Below, in pieces: positions 48,269 through 57,385 of a DNA stretch of 64,000 bases (positions are counted from its first letter, which is position 1; every line of letters starts with the position of its first letter). The DNA is taken from the NCBI RefSeq assembly GCF_000482785.1, contig NZ_KI519499.1:310001-374000 (forward strand), given 5' to 3'. A model generated the notes under the pieces. It searched no databases and was not told the DNA's origin. It worked only from the letters and a program-made list of their open reading frames with translations. Origin of the DNA: Derxia gummosa DSM 723 (GTDB taxonomy: Bacteria; Pseudomonadota; Gammaproteobacteria; Burkholderiales; Burkholderiaceae_E). The translations under genes and the position numbers were made by a program.

Positions 48269-49167
48269 GCCAGCCCCCGGCGCAGCAGCGCGCTCAGCCC
48301 GTCGGCGAGCCAGACCAGCGCGACGAAGGTGAGCACGATGCTGCTCGCCTCGCCGCCGGCGAGCATCTTCATCGACTGGTCCATGAGCTGGCCGAGGCCG
48401 CCCGCGCCGACGAAGCCCATCACCACCGAGGCGCGCACCGCGCACTCCCAGCGATAGACGGTGTACGACGCCAGCTCCGACGCGGCCGAGGGCAGCAGCC
48501 CCCAGCCGAGCGCGGCGACGCGGCCGGCGCCCGCCTCCAGCAGCGCGCGCGCCGGGCGGGCGTCCACCGATTCGAGAATCTCGGCATGCACCTTGGCGAG
48601 CATGCCGCCGTAGGTGATCGCCAACGCCAGCACGCCGGCCGCCGGCCCGAGGCCGAACACGCGCACGAACACCAGGGCCCAGACCACCTCCGGAATCGCG
48701 CGCAGCCCGAGCGTGGCGGCGCGGGCGACTGCGCGCAGCCAGCGCGAGCGCGCCGCATGCGGCCCCGGCCCGATGCGCGACACCGACAGCGCGCCCGTCA
48801 TCGCGAAGGCGAGCGGCAGCGCGATGAGCAGCGCGAGCGCGATGCCGGCGGTCGCCATCGCGAGCGTCTCGGCGGTGGCCTGCCAGAGCAGCGCGCGGAA
48901 GTCGGCGCCGGTCTCGGGCGGGAAGAAGGCGGCGAGAAAATTGCCGATGACCGCGAAGCTGCCCGGCGTCATCAGCGCCGCCGGGTCGAAGCCGGCGAGC
49001 GTGAACAGCGGCCAGAGCGCCGCGACCGCGATGACGAGCAGCGTCGCGCGGCGGCGGGCGAGCGGATCGCGCGGGGGCGGGTCGCCGATGCTGCCTGCGC
49101 TGCTTCTACCGCTCGCGCTGCCCGCGCTGCCGGTTGCGGCCACGCGCCCCGTGTCGCCGCCGTTCAT
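48265..49167 (-). CDS. ABC transporter permease, PhnE-like, second subunit
   Basis: The 300-residue permease has a Ser/Gly-rich N-terminus of about 35 residues then six helices; [19 protein letters not shown] is the ATPase-coupling loop. It is clearly homologous to the neighbouring permease gene, for example [13 protein letters not shown] against [13 protein letters not shown], so the pair arose by duplication. Both overlaps (with the ATPase and with the other permease) are four bases. Confidence 0.88.
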   Translation of the reverse strand: MNGGDTGRVAATGSAGSASGRSSAGSIGDPPPRDPLARRRATLLVIAVAALWPLFTLAGFDPAALMTPGSFAVIGNFLAAFFPPETGADFRALLWQATAETLAMATAGIALALLIALPLAFAMTGALSVSRIGPGPHAARSRWLRAVARAATLGLRAIPEVVWALVFVRVFGLGPAAGVLALAITYGGMLAKVHAEILESVDARPARALLEAGAGRVAALGWGLLPSAASELASYTVYRWECAVRASVVMGFVGAGGLGQLMDQSMKMLAGGEASSIVLTFVALVWLADGLSALLRRGLA

Positions 49168-50030
49168 GCCGCCCTCGCCCCGGCCTCGCCGCCGTACAGC
49201 GCCGCGAGCCGCGCGGGCGTGACCTCGGCGGCGGGCAGGTCGAAGGCGATGCGGCCGTCGCGCAGGCCGATCACGCGCGGAAAGTGCCGCAGCGCCAGCT
49301 CAACCGCATGCAGCGAGGCCACAAGCGTCGCGCCCGTCGCCTCGGCCTGGGCCGCGAGCACGCGCAGCGTCGCGTCGGCGAGCGCCGGATCGAGCGCGGA
49401 AACCGGCTCGTCCGCGAGCAGCAGCGCCGGCCGCTGGTAAAGCACGCGCGCGACACCGACGCGCTGGAGCTGGCCGCCGGAAAGCCGGTCACAGCGGTCG
49501 AACAGCCGGTCGGCGAGATCGAGCCGCGCGAGGGCTTCGCGCGGGCCGGCGGTGTCGAGCGGCCAGGCCAGTGACAGCAGCGCGCGCCAGCGCGGCCATT
49601 GCCCGAGCCGGCCCGCGAGCACCGCCGTCACCACGCGCTGGCGCGGCGGGATCGGCGCGGCCTGGTGCACCGTGCCGATGCGCGCGCGCAGCCGGCGCAG
49701 CTCGCGCGCGCCGAGCCGCCACGGATCGGCGCCGAGCAGCATCGCCCCGCCCTCGCCCGGCCGCAGCGCCGCGCCCAGCACGCGCAGCAGCGTGGTCTTG
49801 CCCGCGCCCGACGGCCCGATCAGCGCGATGCGCTCGCCCGCGCGCGCCGCGAGCGTGATGCCCGCGAGCGCGCGCTGGCCGTTCGCATGCACGACGCCCG
49901 CGCCGTCGAGTGCAAAGGCTTGCAAGACCTCGTCCGCCGATACCGCACCCGTCGACACCGCGCCCGCTGATGCCCCGCCGGCCGCCGGCCCGGCCTCCGA
50001 AGGCCGGAGCCCCGCCTGACTGCCCGGCAC
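49164..50030 (-). CDS. ABC transporter ATPase, PhnC-like (selenium module)
   Basis: The 288-residue ATPase has Walker A GPSGAGKT, signature LSGGQLQRV and Walker B LLLADEP; the D-loop SALDPA follows. Sequence layout matches PhnC. The first 30 or so residues are an Ala/Gly/Ser-rich extension, so translation may begin further in. It overlaps the permease gene and follows the binding-protein gene after three bases. Confidence 0.9.
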   Translation of the reverse strand: MPGSQAGLRPSEAGPAAGGASAGAVSTGAVSADEVLQAFALDGAGVVHANGQRALAGITLAARAGERIALIGPSGAGKTTLLRVLGAALRPGEGGAMLLGADPWRLGARELRRLRARIGTVHQAAPIPPRQRVVTAVLAGRLGQWPRWRALLSLAWPLDTAGPREALARLDLADRLFDRCDRLSGGQLQRVGVARVLYQRPALLLADEPVSALDPALADATLRVLAAQAEATGATLVASLHAVELALRHFPRVIGLRDGRIAFDLPAAEVTPARLAALYGGEAGARAA

Positions 50031-50033
50031 GTC

Positions 50034-50948
50034 TTACTTCGCCGGTTCGAGCAGGCCGGCCGCCTTGGCCGCCGCCTCGATGCCGTCGTAGTTGGACGAC
50101 TTCGTCGGCACGAAGCGGCTCGCGCGCTGGAGCGCCATCAGCTCCTTGTGCTCGGGATTGGCCGGGTCGAGCTTGAGGAAGGCGTCGGTCAGCTTCTTCA
50201 CGAGCACGGCGTCGAGACCGGGACGCACGGTCCAGTTGTAGTCGAAGAAGGTCGGCGTGGTCGCCAGCACGCGCACCTTGGCGACGTTGGCGTTGCCGGC
50301 CTCGACCAGCTTTTCGTACACCGAGGCGTTGAGCACGCCGGCCTCGACCCGGCCCGAGGCGACGAAGGCGACCGTCGCGTCATGCGCGCCCGAGAAGGCC
50401 ACCGTCCTGAAATCGCGGTCGGCGTCGATGCCGTCCTTCATGAGGAAGTAGCGCGGCATCAGATGGCCCGAGGTGGACGACGGCGCGCCGAACGCGAAGG
50501 TCTTACCCTTGAGGTCGGCCAGCGTCTTCGCCGGGCTGTCCGCCGGCACGATGAACTTGCTGGTGAACTTCTCGTCCTCGGCGCGCTGGACGATCGGCGT
50601 CGCGCCGCCCTTCGTGCGGATGCGCGCCTGCACGAAGGTGAAGCCGCCGAGCCAGGCGAGGTCGATCTTGTTGCTCGCGAGCCCCTCGACCACCGCCGCG
50701 TAATCGCTCACGGGCGTGAACTGCACGTCGATGCCGGTTTCCTTCTTCAGGTAGTCGCCGAGCGGGCGGAACTTGCGCTGCAGCTCGGTCGGCGCCTCGT
50801 CGGGGATGGCCGACACGCGCAGCACGGTGGTCTGGGCGCCGGCGGGCAGCGCGAGGGCGAAGGCGGAGCCGGCGAGCGCGGCGGCGGCGAGGCCGCGCAG
50901 CGCATTGCGGCGGGCGCGACGGCGGGAAACGGCGGTGATGGCGTTCAT
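50034..50948 (-). CDS. PhnD-like substrate-binding protein, putative selenium oxyanion ABC transporter
   Basis: The 304-residue periplasmic protein has a signal peptide with RRRARRNALRGLAAAALAG and cleavage near LPAGAQ. The type II binding fold shows LRVSAIPDEAPTEL, DLAWLGGFTFVQARI and FGAPSSTSGHLMPRYFL. It is related to PhnD. I recall an NCBIfam for putative selenate-binding relatives of PhnD found next to selD and mnmH, which fits the divergent selD here. Substrate (selenate, selenite, phosphonate or phosphite) is inferred from context only. Confidence 0.85.
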   Translation of the reverse strand: MNAITAVSRRRARRNALRGLAAAALAGSAFALALPAGAQTTVLRVSAIPDEAPTELQRKFRPLGDYLKKETGIDVQFTPVSDYAAVVEGLASNKIDLAWLGGFTFVQARIRTKGGATPIVQRAEDEKFTSKFIVPADSPAKTLADLKGKTFAFGAPSSTSGHLMPRYFLMKDGIDADRDFRTVAFSGAHDATVAFVASGRVEAGVLNASVYEKLVEAGNANVAKVRVLATTPTFFDYNWTVRPGLDAVLVKKLTDAFLKLDPANPEHKELMALQRASRFVPTKSSNYDGIEAAAKAAGLLEPAK

Positions 50949-50981
50949 GGCGGCAGGGGCGTGGATGCGGAAAAGGCGCGC

Positions 50982-50994
50982 ATTGTCCGACAAT
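50982..50994. promoter_or_regulatory. ATTGT-CCG-ACAAT inverted repeat between transporter and selD
   Basis: A 5-3-5 inverted repeat stands out in the GC-rich 163-base divergent spacer. It could be a regulator site or part of a promoter serving the transporter. No known selenium-responsive operator is recognised. Confidence 0.3.
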
Positions 50995-51111
50995 CGCCGC
51001 CCCGGTCCGCGACCGCGAGCCGCCCGCCGAAACGCTGGCCGCCGCCCGCCATCGCGCCGCCCCGTCTTCCGCCCGCCGCCGCGCGGGCCACCTCCACACC
51101 GCCGCGCCGCC

Positions 51112-52179
51112 ATGACCCAATCCCCGCCCCAAGCCGAGCCGATCCGCCTCACTGCCTTCTCCCACGGGGGCGGCTGCGGCTGCAAGATCGCGCCCGGCGT
51201 GCTGTCCGAAATCCTGCGCAACACCGGCACGGGGCTGATCCCGCCCGAGCTGATGGTCGGCATAGAAACCGCCGACGATGCCGCCGTGTACCGCCTCAAC
51301 GACGAGCAGGCGCTGGTGGCGACGACGGACTTCTTCATGCCGATCGTCGATGACCCCTACGACTTCGGCTGCATCGCCGCGACCAACGCGATCAGCGATG
51401 TGTACGCGATGGGCGGCCGGCCGATCCTCGCGCTCGCCATAGTGGCGATGCCGGTCGGCAAGCTGCCGCCCGAGACCATCGGCCGCATCCTCGCGGGCGG
51501 CCAGGACGTGTGCCGCGCCGCCGGCATCCCGATCGCGGGCGGCCACACGATCGACTCGGTCGAGCCGATCTACGGGTTGGTCGCGCTCGGCCTCGTGCAT
51601 CCGGACCGGGTGCGGCGCAATGCGGCGGCGCGCGCCGGCGATGTGCTCGTGCTCGGCAAGCCGATCGGCGTGGGCGTGCTGTCTGCCGCGCTCAAGAAGG
51701 GAAAGCTCGACGCCGACGGCTACGCCCGCATGCTCGACACGACCACGCGGCTCAACACGCCGGGGCCGGCGCTCGCGGCGCTCGACGGCGTGCATGCGAT
51801 GACGGATGTGACCGGCTTCGGCCTGGCTGGCCATGCGCTGGAGATCGCGCGCGGCTCGGGGCTGGGCGTGACGATCGACTGGGCGAAGGTGCCGCTCATC
51901 GAGGGCGCCGAGGCGCTGGCGGCCGAGGGCTGCATCACCGGCGCTTCGGGGCGCAACTGGGCGAGCTATGGGGCGGAGGTCGTGCTCAGCGAGGGGCTGC
52001 CGGCGGTGGCGCGCGATCTGCTGACCGATCCGCAAACCTCGGGCGGGCTGCTGGTGAGCTGCGCGCCGGAGGCGGTGGAGGAAGTGCTCGGCGTGTTCCG
52101 CGCGGAAGGCTTCGCGCGGGCGGCGGTGGTGGGGCGGGTCGAGGCCGGCGCGGCGGGGCTGGCGATCAGCCGGGGTTGA
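51112..52179 (+). CDS. selD: Selenide, water dikinase SelD
   Basis: The 355-residue enzyme makes selenophosphate from selenide and ATP. The catalytic loop is GGGCGCK with Cys22 (not selenocysteine) and Lys25, matching Cys17/Lys20 of E. coli. ATTDFFMPIVDDPYDFG and VTGFGLAGHALE are family motifs. Its last 14 bases overlap the end of mnmH on the other strand. The start has no strong ribosome site. No selA, selB or selC is in the window, so the product is probably used by MnmH. Confidence 0.95.
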   Translation: MTQSPPQAEPIRLTAFSHGGGCGCKIAPGVLSEILRNTGTGLIPPELMVGIETADDAAVYRLNDEQALVATTDFFMPIVDDPYDFGCIAATNAISDVYAMGGRPILALAIVAMPVGKLPPETIGRILAGGQDVCRAAGIPIAGGHTIDSVEPIYGLVALGLVHPDRVRRNAAARAGDVLVLGKPIGVGVLSAALKKGKLDADGYARMLDTTTRLNTPGPALAALDGVHAMTDVTGFGLAGHALEIARGSGLGVTIDWAKVPLIEGAEALAAEGCITGASGRNWASYGAEVVLSEGLPAVARDLLTDPQTSGGLLVSCAPEAVEEVLGVFRAEGFARAAVVGRVEAGAAGLAISRG

Positions 52180-53245
52180 CGGCGTTCGGCAGGCGGCCGG
52201 CGCGCGCCTGGATGTCCCGCGCCAGCCGCGCGATCCCGTCCTCGCCCAGATCGTCCGCCGCCACCCGCTCGGCCGTCGCGAAGCCGGCCAGATGCGCCGA
52301 CTGCGAGCGCGTGTAATGCGGGTCGTAGTGCATCACCATCAGCTCGGCGAACAGCGACGGCAGGTCGCGGTCGCGCGCCCAGCCGGTCCAGCGCGCGATC
52401 GTCTCGCCGCTTTGCAGCCCGCGCAGCCGCTCCAGCTTTGCCGCGAGCGCCTCGGGCTCGTCGCCGAGATAGGCGTAGTCGCGCAGCAGATAGGACAGCC
52501 GCGCCTCCAGCGTCGCGTCGATCTCGATGCAGGGCGCGGCGCGCAGCCGCGCGAGCAGCGCCGTCGGCAGCGCGAGCCGGCCGATCCTGCGGCTCTCGGC
52601 CTCGATGAACACCGGCCGCCCGAGATCCAGCCCGTCGAGCGCGGTGGCAATGCGGGTCTCGAACTGCTTCTGCGACGGCTGCTCGACGCCCGGCAGATCG
52701 CCGAGCACCGAGCCCTTGTGCGCGGCGCAGGCTTCGAGGTCGATCACCTGCTCGCCGAGTGCCGCAAGCGCTTGCAGCACCCGCGTCTTGGCGCTGCCGG
52801 TCGGGCCGCTCAGCACGCGCAGCGGCAGTGTGGGCGCCACGGCATCCAGCCGCTCGATCACATGCTTGCGGAAGTTCTTGTAGCCGCCCGCGAGCTGCTG
52901 GGCGTCCCAGCCCACGAGCCGCAGCCAGGTGACCATCGAGCCGCTGCGCATGCCGCCGCGCCAGCAGTACACGAGCGGCTTCCAGCCCGCCGGCCGGTCG
53001 GCGAAGCGTTCGCGCAGATGGCGCGCGAGATTGGCCGCAACCATCGCGCCGCCCACGCGCCGGGCCTCGAAGGCGCCCTGCTGCTTGTAGATCGTGCCGA
53101 CGATGCGGCGCTCCTCGTCGTCGAGGACCGGGCAGTTGATGGCTCCGGGGATGTGGTCGAGCGCGTACTCGGCGGGCGAGCGGGCGTCGACGAGCGTGTC
53201 GAAGGCGGGGATGTCGGCGACGGTGGTGGGGCGCGGGCGGGACAT
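52166..53245 (-). CDS. mnmH: tRNA 2-selenouridine synthase MnmH (SelU)
   Basis: The 359-residue protein replaces sulfur with selenium at wobble 2-thiouridine of tRNAs for Lys, Glu and Gln, via geranylated intermediates. The rhodanese domain has Cys94 in YCWRGGMRSGS, close to Cys97 of the E. coli enzyme, and the P-loop GPTGSAKT is at 147-154. It converges on selD with a 14-base overlap of the two stops. Confidence 0.95.
   Translation of the reverse strand: MSRPRPTTVADIPAFDTLVDARSPAEYALDHIPGAINCPVLDDEERRIVGTIYKQQGAFEARRVGGAMVAANLARHLRERFADRPAGWKPLVYCWRGGMRSGSMVTWLRLVGWDAQQLAGGYKNFRKHVIERLDAVAPTLPLRVLSGPTGSAKTRVLQALAALGEQVIDLEACAAHKGSVLGDLPGVEQPSQKQFETRIATALDGLDLGRPVFIEAESRRIGRLALPTALLARLRAAPCIEIDATLEARLSYLLRDYAYLGDEPEALAAKLERLRGLQSGETIARWTGWARDRDLPSLFAELMVMHYDPHYTRSQSAHLAGFATAERVAADDLGEDGIARLARDIQARAGRLPNAVNPG
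52764..52775. repeat. GCAAGCGCTTGC palindrome, copy in mnmH
   Basis: The second exact copy of the 12-base palindrome lies in the codons for Leu-Gln-Ala-Leu-Ala of mnmH, again using CAA and CTT codons that are rare around it. Confidence 0.5.
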
Positions 53246-53470
53246 GGGCGGCGGGCGGTGCGGGACGGCGACGGAAGCCCGCGATGGTATCGGGCCGACG
53301 GGCGGGGCTCGGCTGCAGGGGCCAGGCGCCCATGAGCCATCGGCCGGTGGTCCCGGCCTGCCGCCCGTCGCCCATCACGAATCCGCCGCCGGAACGTCAC
53401 CGCCGCATCACGGCGCGGGCGCTGACTCGCGGGCTTTGCCAACCAGCAATCGCCCAGAGGACACGCCCCC

Positions 53471-55255
53471 ATGGATCGCCGCGCCTTCCTGCGCCTGACC
53501 GGCTTCTTCACCGTCTCGTCGGCCGCCGCCGGCCTCGCCGCCTGTTCCGACGACGACAACGCCACGCCGGCCGAACCCGCCGGCCGCTACGTCTTCAGCG
53601 AAGGCGTCGCGAGCGGCGACCCGCGCGCCACCAGCCTCGTGTTCTGGACCCGCGCCTCGCGCGCCACTGGCACCGACGACGTCGCCCTGCGCCTCGAAGT
53701 CGCCGGCGACGACAAGTTCGGCAGCATCGTGGCGCGCGCCAGCCTCACCGCGCAGTCGAAGTACGACTTCACCGTGCGCCACAAGGTCACGGGCCTCGTC
53801 GCCGGCACGCGCTACTGGTACCGCTTCGTCGCCGGCAGCGACACGAGCGCGGTCGGCCGCGCCAGGACCGCTCCCGCCGCCGACAGCAGCCCGGCGCAAC
53901 TGCGCTTCGGCTGGTTCACCTGCCAGGACTGGACCGTCAACCACTGGCAGGCGATGGCGCTCATGGCCGCCGAGGATTTCGACTTCGTCGTCCACCTCGG
54001 CGACTACATCTACGAAACCATCGGCCAGGACTTCCAGGCCGGCGCCGCCGAGCCGGCGCACACCGCCCTCGCCTTCCCCGACGGCACCACGCTTGGCAGC
54101 GGCAAGTACGCCACCACCGTCGCCGACTACCGCTCGCTCTACCGCCGCTACCGCGGCGATGCGCGCCTCCAGACCGTGCACGCAAGCTTCCCGGCCATCG
54201 TCATCTGGGACGACCACGAGTTCACCGACGACGCCTGGCAGGACCACCAGACCTACACCAACGCCAATGTCGAGCAGCTCGCGCGCCGCCGCGCCGCGAC
54301 CCAGGCCTGGGCCGAGTACATGCCGGTGGACTGGAGCGACGTGGCCTTCGACCTCGACGCGGCCGGCTTCCAGAACATCCGCATCTACCGCAGCTTCGAG
54401 TTCGGCAAGCTCATGACGCTGGTCATGACCGACGAGCGCCTCTACCGCGACGACCATCCCGTGAATGAAGCGCAGTACGCCGCGCTGACGGGCGCCGATC
54501 CGGTCGACGGCAACAGCTCGATCGGCGCGCGCTACTTCGTGCCGCGCACGACGCTCGCCGCCTTCGAGGCCAATGCCACGACCGCCCTCGGCCGCGCGCC
54601 GCAGATCCTCGGCCCGACGCAAACGCAATGGTGGAAGGACACGATGAAGTCATCCGCCGCGACCTGGAAGGTCTGGGGCAACGAGGTGACGCTCAACCGC
54701 ATGTGGCTCGACCTGACCGCCTCGGCGCCCGCGCCCTACAACCAGGTGTTCGTCGTCAATGGCGACGTCTGGGACGGCTATCCGACGCACAAGGCCGAGC
54801 TGCTCGGCTTCCTGCGCGACAACGCGGTGAAGAACGTCGTCGCCATCACCGGCGACCTGCACGCCTTCCAGGCCGGCGTCGTGCGCGACGACAACACGCC
54901 GGCCGGCACCGCCGTGCTCTGCGACTTCGTGAGCGCGGGCATCAGCAGCGGCTCGATGTACAGCTACTTCGCGGCCGGCGGCAGCAGCGGCCCGCTCGCG
55001 CCGCTGGTGGCCACGCCCGCGACCTTCGACGGCGTGATCCGCGCCAACAACCCCGACTTCGCCTACGTCGATCACGACGCCCAGGGCTATGCGAGCGCGA
55101 CCGTGACGGCCGACAGCTTCAAGGTGACCTTCACGAAGGTGGCGAAGCTCAACGCCGACGGCACGGCGCCGGCGCTGGCCTCGGCGGTGGCGAAGACGAC
55201 GAGCTTCACCGTCACGGCGGGCACGACGGCAATCTCGGTGGACGGCACGGACTGA
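53471..55255 (+). CDS. PhoD-like phosphatase/phosphodiesterase, Tat lipoprotein (first copy)
   Basis: The 594-residue protein begins MDRRAFLRLTGFF, a twin-arginine signal, with lipobox LAAC (Cys25), so it is probably exported folded and lipidated. A PhoD N-terminal beta-domain (about 40-140) precedes the metallophosphatase core. Ligand motifs are FTCQDW, HLGDYIYE, WDDHEFTDD and GDLHAF, matching the Fe/Ca site of Bacillus PhoD. Likely role: release of phosphate from phosphomonoesters or teichoic-type diesters outside. Its neighbour is a close paralogue. No Pho box was recognised in the 225-base divergent spacer. Confidence 0.92.
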   Translation: MDRRAFLRLTGFFTVSSAAAGLAACSDDDNATPAEPAGRYVFSEGVASGDPRATSLVFWTRASRATGTDDVALRLEVAGDDKFGSIVARASLTAQSKYDFTVRHKVTGLVAGTRYWYRFVAGSDTSAVGRARTAPAADSSPAQLRFGWFTCQDWTVNHWQAMALMAAEDFDFVVHLGDYIYETIGQDFQAGAAEPAHTALAFPDGTTLGSGKYATTVADYRSLYRRYRGDARLQTVHASFPAIVIWDDHEFTDDAWQDHQTYTNANVEQLARRRAATQAWAEYMPVDWSDVAFDLDAAGFQNIRIYRSFEFGKLMTLVMTDERLYRDDHPVNEAQYAALTGADPVDGNSSIGARYFVPRTTLAAFEANATTALGRAPQILGPTQTQWWKDTMKSSAATWKVWGNEVTLNRMWLDLTASAPAPYNQVFVVNGDVWDGYPTHKAELLGFLRDNAVKNVVAITGDLHAFQAGVVRDDNTPAGTAVLCDFVSAGISSGSMYSYFAAGGSSGPLAPLVATPATFDGVIRANNPDFAYVDHDAQGYASATVTADSFKVTFTKVAKLNADGTAPALASAVAKTTSFTVTAGTTAISVDGTD

Positions 55256-55284
55256 GCCGGGCCGCTGGTCGCGTCTCGCGCCGC

Positions 55285-55309
55285 GCGAGCGCCGTCGGCC
55301 GGCGCTCGC
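55285..55309 (+). terminator. Hairpin between the two phoD-like genes
   Basis: GCGAGCGCCG and CGGCGCTCGC form a perfect 10-bp stem with a 5-base loop, 29 bases after the first stop. No T-run follows. It may lower read-through into the second copy. The 190-base spacer also holds a TGCAAAGGCTTGCAA near-palindrome at 55342-55356. Confidence 0.5.
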
Positions 55310-55445
55310 CGCAACGCAACAGCGATGCCCACGCCCATGGGCTGCAAAGGCTTGCAACCTCCACGCACAGCTCGAAGCAAAGCCTGACCGCGCGCAACAT
55401 CGCGGCGTTCCACGCTCCGGCGGTCATCCACGCCGGAGCCCTTCC

Positions 55446-57224
55446 ATGGACCGCCGCCAGTTTCTGCGCCTGACCGGCTTCTTCACCGTCTCGACCGCGC
55501 TCGCCGGCTGCAACGACGAAGGGGACGACAACGAAGGCGCCACCCTCCCGCCCGGCAACCACCGCTTCGCCGAGGGCGTGGCGAGCGGCGATCCGCGCCC
55601 GGCGAGCCTCGTGTTCTGGACCCGCGCCGCGCCCGTCAACGGCAGCGCCGACGTGGCCGTGACGCTGGAGGTGGCGACCGACACCGCCTTCGCCAGCCTC
55701 GTCGCGAGCGTGCCGCTCACCGCCGAGGCGCGCTACGACTTCACCGTGCGCCACAAGCTCGAAGGACTGTCGCCCGCGACCGCCTACCACTACCGCTTCC
55801 GCGCCGGCGGCGACGTCAGCGCCACCGGTCATGCGCGCACCGCGCCGGCCGCCACCGCCAGCGTCGAGCGGCTGCGCATCGGCGTGTTCACCTGCCAGGA
55901 CTGGTCGGTCAACCACTGGCAGGCCATGGGCCTGATGGCCGCCGAGGACTACGACTTCATCCTCCACCTCGGCGATTTCATCTACGAAGCCTTCCGCACC
56001 GGCTTCCAGCCCACCGCCGCCGAGCCGGCCCACCCCAAGCTCTCGCTGCCCGACGGCAAGACCGACGACGAGAACGACCTCACCCACGCCGTCAGCCTCG
56101 CCGACTACCGCACGCTGCACCGCACCTATCGCGGCGACACGCGGCTTCAGGCGCTCATGGCCGCCTTCACCGCCATCGTCACCTGGGACGACCACGAGTT
56201 CAGCGACGACTGCTGGCAGGACCACGAGACCTATACCAACGCCAATCCGCAGGTGACGGACCGCCGCCGCGCCGCCACCCAGGCCTGGGCCGAATACACG
56301 CCGGTGGACTGGGGCGACGTCGCCTTCGACCTCAGCAACGCGAGCTTCGAGAACATCCGGCTCTACCGCAGCTTCGCCTTCGGCACGCTCGCCACGCTGG
56401 TCATGACCGACGAGCGCCTGTACCGCGACGACCATCTCGTGCGCGAGGCCGACGTGGCGCGCGCCGACGGCGATGATCCGGTCAACGGCGACGACGCCGT
56501 CGGATCGCGCTTCCTGGTCGAGCGCGATGTGCTCGCCGCCGCCGACGCCGCGCGCACCACCGCCCTCGGCCGCCCGCCGCAGATCCTCGGCTCCACGCAG
56601 ACGCAATGGTGGAAGGACCAGATGGTGCAGAGCCGCGCGACCTGGCGGCTCTGGGGCAACCAGGTCGCGCTCAACCGGCTGTGGCTCGACCTGCCCGCGC
56701 CCTACAACCGCACCTATGTCGTCAACTGCGACCAGTGGGACGGCTATCCGACGCACAAGGCCGAGCTGCTCGGCTACCTGGCCGACCAGCAGATCGGCAA
56801 TGTCGTCGCGCTCACCGGCGACCTGCACTGCTTCCAGGCCGGCGTCGTGCGCGACAGCAACGAGACCGACGGCCGCGCCGTGCTGGTGGACTTCGTGACG
56901 GCGGGCATCAGCAGCAGCTCGCTGTTCGACCAGCTCGGCGAGCAGGACCGCGCGGCGGAATTCATCGCGCCGCTGCTCGCGTCATCGGAGCTGCTGGAGA
57001 GCGCGGTGACCGACAGCAATCCCGACTTCGCGCATGTGGACTTCGATGCCCAGGGCTATTCGAGCGTGACCGTCACGCCGGGCAGCGTGCAGGTCGTGTT
57101 CACGCGCGTGACGAAGGTGGGCGACGACGGCGTCGCGCCGGCGCTCGATCAGGCGGTGAGCCGTCGCACGCGCTGCACCGTCAGCTCGGGCAGCGTGGCG
57201 GTGACGGTGGACGACGGGATCTGA
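55446..57224 (+). CDS. PhoD-like phosphatase/phosphodiesterase, Tat lipoprotein (second copy)
   Basis: The 592-residue paralogue shares the MDRRxFLRLTGFFTVS Tat signal and has lipobox LAGC (Cys22). The metal-site motifs are FTCQDW, HLGDFIYE, WDDHEFSDD and GDLHCF, all intact. It differs from the first copy mostly in surface loops, for example an acidic TDDENDL insert near residue 205. Same order, same length and matching motifs point to a tandem duplication that has since diverged. Confidence 0.92.
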   Translation: MDRRQFLRLTGFFTVSTALAGCNDEGDDNEGATLPPGNHRFAEGVASGDPRPASLVFWTRAAPVNGSADVAVTLEVATDTAFASLVASVPLTAEARYDFTVRHKLEGLSPATAYHYRFRAGGDVSATGHARTAPAATASVERLRIGVFTCQDWSVNHWQAMGLMAAEDYDFILHLGDFIYEAFRTGFQPTAAEPAHPKLSLPDGKTDDENDLTHAVSLADYRTLHRTYRGDTRLQALMAAFTAIVTWDDHEFSDDCWQDHETYTNANPQVTDRRRAATQAWAEYTPVDWGDVAFDLSNASFENIRLYRSFAFGTLATLVMTDERLYRDDHLVREADVARADGDDPVNGDDAVGSRFLVERDVLAAADAARTTALGRPPQILGSTQTQWWKDQMVQSRATWRLWGNQVALNRLWLDLPAPYNRTYVVNCDQWDGYPTHKAELLGYLADQQIGNVVALTGDLHCFQAGVVRDSNETDGRAVLVDFVTAGISSSSLFDQLGEQDRAAEFIAPLLASSELLESAVTDSNPDFAHVDFDAQGYSSVTVTPGSVQVVFTRVTKVGDDGVAPALDQAVSRRTRCTVSSGSVAVTVDDGI

Positions 57225-57385
57225 AGATGACTGGTGTGTGCAGGCTTGTTGGCCTGCTCGTCAGGCGACATCCGGCGGAGCGATCGTGAATCACCGCACA
57301 CTCTGATGTTTCAGTCGGTTGATCGTCAGAAAGCAAGCAGAAAGGTGGCGCATTACGGATCCCGGACCTTTACCGGAGACCCGAA

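Noticed and set aside
47444-50948. Calling the transporter a phosphonate importer (phnCDE)
   Set aside because: The families match, but no C-P lyase or phosphonatase gene is near, while selD and mnmH are adjacent. I kept the selenium reading as an inference.
51112-52179. SelD as a selenoprotein with an in-frame UGA
   Set aside because: The catalytic position is a normal Cys codon and no internal stop occurs in the frame.
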